A stretch of DNA of 52,436 nt from Spirogloea muscicola (lineage: Eukaryota; Streptophyta; Zygnematophyceae; Spirogloeales; Spirogloeaceae), in NCBI GenBank assembly GCA_009602725.1, contig WELB01000109.1, positions 338,746-391,181 of the forward strand, written 5' to 3'. Below are positions 51,450 through 52,436 of this stretch, piece after piece (position 1 is the stretch's first letter; the number at the start of each line of letters is the position of its first letter). The notes under the pieces were generated by a model. It had not been told where the DNA came from. It saw only the letters and a program-made list of their open reading frames with translations, and did no database searches. A program made the translations under genes and the position numbers.

Positions 51450-51620
51450 AGTCAACAGCGTGGCTTTGGCACCTGGTAGGATGGTATGAAATTGGCATGA
51501 ATGCCGGTGAACTTTGCTCCAAGGTGCGGCGCAGCGTGAGGAGCATTTGCCGTTCCCCCAACCTTGATCACCATTGATCGCACGCCCTGCACAGGCCACG
51601 CAACAAATATCGCTCTCATC
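51450..51620 (-). CDS. Possible exon of an unidentified minus-strand gene
   Basis: The minus frame reads GVRSMVIKVGGTANAPHAAP and LGAKFTGIHANFIPSYQ between a CAG acceptor (near 51594) and a GT donor (near 51478). The sequence is protein-like but not recognised. It may belong to the same gene as 52071-52222; a separate origin is equally possible. Confidence 0.3.
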
Positions 51621-52070
51621 TGGATTCGGCAACCCGCATGCTGTGGGCATGCCTGCTTTATGCAGCTGGCAGTGACCGTTGCTCGAGGCAACAAATGTCA
51701 AGATCACACACCAAGGAATAGCCTTAAGCATGCATGTAAGTTGGCTGGAAGTAAAGGCTGGCGTCTATGTGATGCCACATGACCAAGTACTCGAGGCCGA
51801 GGCAGTGTGATCTGCATGCACAGAGGTGCAGGGGGGTCGGGGGGACAGCCTACTGCAGGGTAACCAGACACAACAAAGTTTGCCTGCTTCCACACCCCTC
51901 CTACGGCCGTCAGGTCGCCGCTTGTCCTGCTTTTGCAGAAGGCAAGAGGAGCACACTGATGTTGAACATTCCGAAGGATGAAGCCAGTCTGCACAGTGTC
52001 CACTGGCATTGGCACCACTCTTCACAGGACATGTTTCTGTGGCTGGGGGATGGCGGCACTGGTGGCTGAC

Positions 52071-52222
52071 CAAGCGAAGATGTACTGCTTCGCGTGGTCG
52101 CGCAGGAAGACGTCCATGCGGAACGTGCTGGCCACGGGCTTGCTGGCCATGTACCAGGCCGCGACCGCCAGCGGCGGGCAGGAGTCGAGGAACGCCGTCC
52201 CGAAGCCCTGCAGGCCGACGCT
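52071..52222 (-). CDS. Probable exon of an unidentified gene
   Basis: On minus, acceptor TTCCTCCACAG at 52223 onward and donor TTG|GTCAGC at 52070 bound 152 bp. The frame gives SVGLQGFGTAFLDSCPPLAV, AAWYMASKPVASTFRMDVFL and RDHAKQYIFAW. It has no stop, mixed hydrophobic segments and non-repetitive composition unlike the TE frames. A further exon with GDFLMHDAAL may lie at about 52250-52280, and another GC-rich one beyond 52320. The protein family was not recognised. Confidence 0.45.
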
Positions 52223-52436
52223 CTGTGGAGGAATGCGCCAAGGCGGGGTGAGCGAGGAGCGCGGCGTCGTGCATGAGGAAGTCGCCTGCACACGGCCGCC
52301 ATGGGGCTGAGCGGACCTGGAAGATGCAGGCGGAGCCAAGGGAGGGGCAAGCGAGGACGGGCTGCGCCGGCGCGGCGGGGCAGGGCGGCAGGCGACCGGG
52401 CAGCGGCGGCGCCTGGCGCAGCAGGCCCTCGGCGGT

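Overview
This window looks like nuclear DNA of a GC-rich photosynthetic eukaryote, most likely a green alga. The reasons are a plant-like xylose isomerase gene broken into at least 18 short exons with TGCAG-type acceptors, and about 47 kb of degenerate LTR retrotransposons of the Ty3/gypsy chromovirus type (gag with CCHC knuckle, protease, RT, RNase H, integrase, chromodomain, initiator-Met-type primer binding site). The exact clade cannot be read from the sequence. No rRNA, tRNA, CRISPR array or bacterial operon was seen. LTR family letters (A, B, C, D, F, G) and element names (E1, H1, H2, J, M, A-1 to A-5) are working labels used only here.

Layout. 1-3954: graveyard of 5'-truncated copies of a non-LTR-like element, recognised by one conserved C-terminal peptide and a conserved 3' hairpin, with one solo LTR-A. 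3955-9374: minus-strand chromovirus E1 with its 3' LTR-F, interrupted by a solo LTR-B. 9375-11364: three solo LTRs nested in one another (C inside A inside D), each with a perfect 5-bp target duplication. 11900-13715: plus-strand gag with two zinc knuckles and a protease start (J). 13716-22055: solo LTR-C, minus-strand element H1 (LTR-D family) and, inside its LTR, deletion derivative A-4. 22061-27696: element A-1, the only one with a nearly complete integrase. 27697-30234: tandemly repeated LTR-B tail, the rest of the J protease, and LTR-G with its primer site. 30235-34068: A-3 (minus). 34069-43142: element H2 (plus), split by a solo LTR-B carrying a solo LTR-A, by element A-2, and by another solo LTR-B. 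43143-46936: LTR-B element remnant, A-5 3' end, minus remnant M.

47185-50752 holds the one host gene that can be followed with confidence: xylose isomerase, 18 exons giving 426 residues in one open frame, with all metal ligands present but the N-terminal exon(s) missing, and one GC-AG intron. 50753-52436 has at least one probable minus-strand exon of an unidentified gene. The transposons do not form a cooperating pathway with the host gene. The main questions are how the TE cluster relates to the missing 5' end of xylose isomerase, and how the internally deleted A elements were mobilised.
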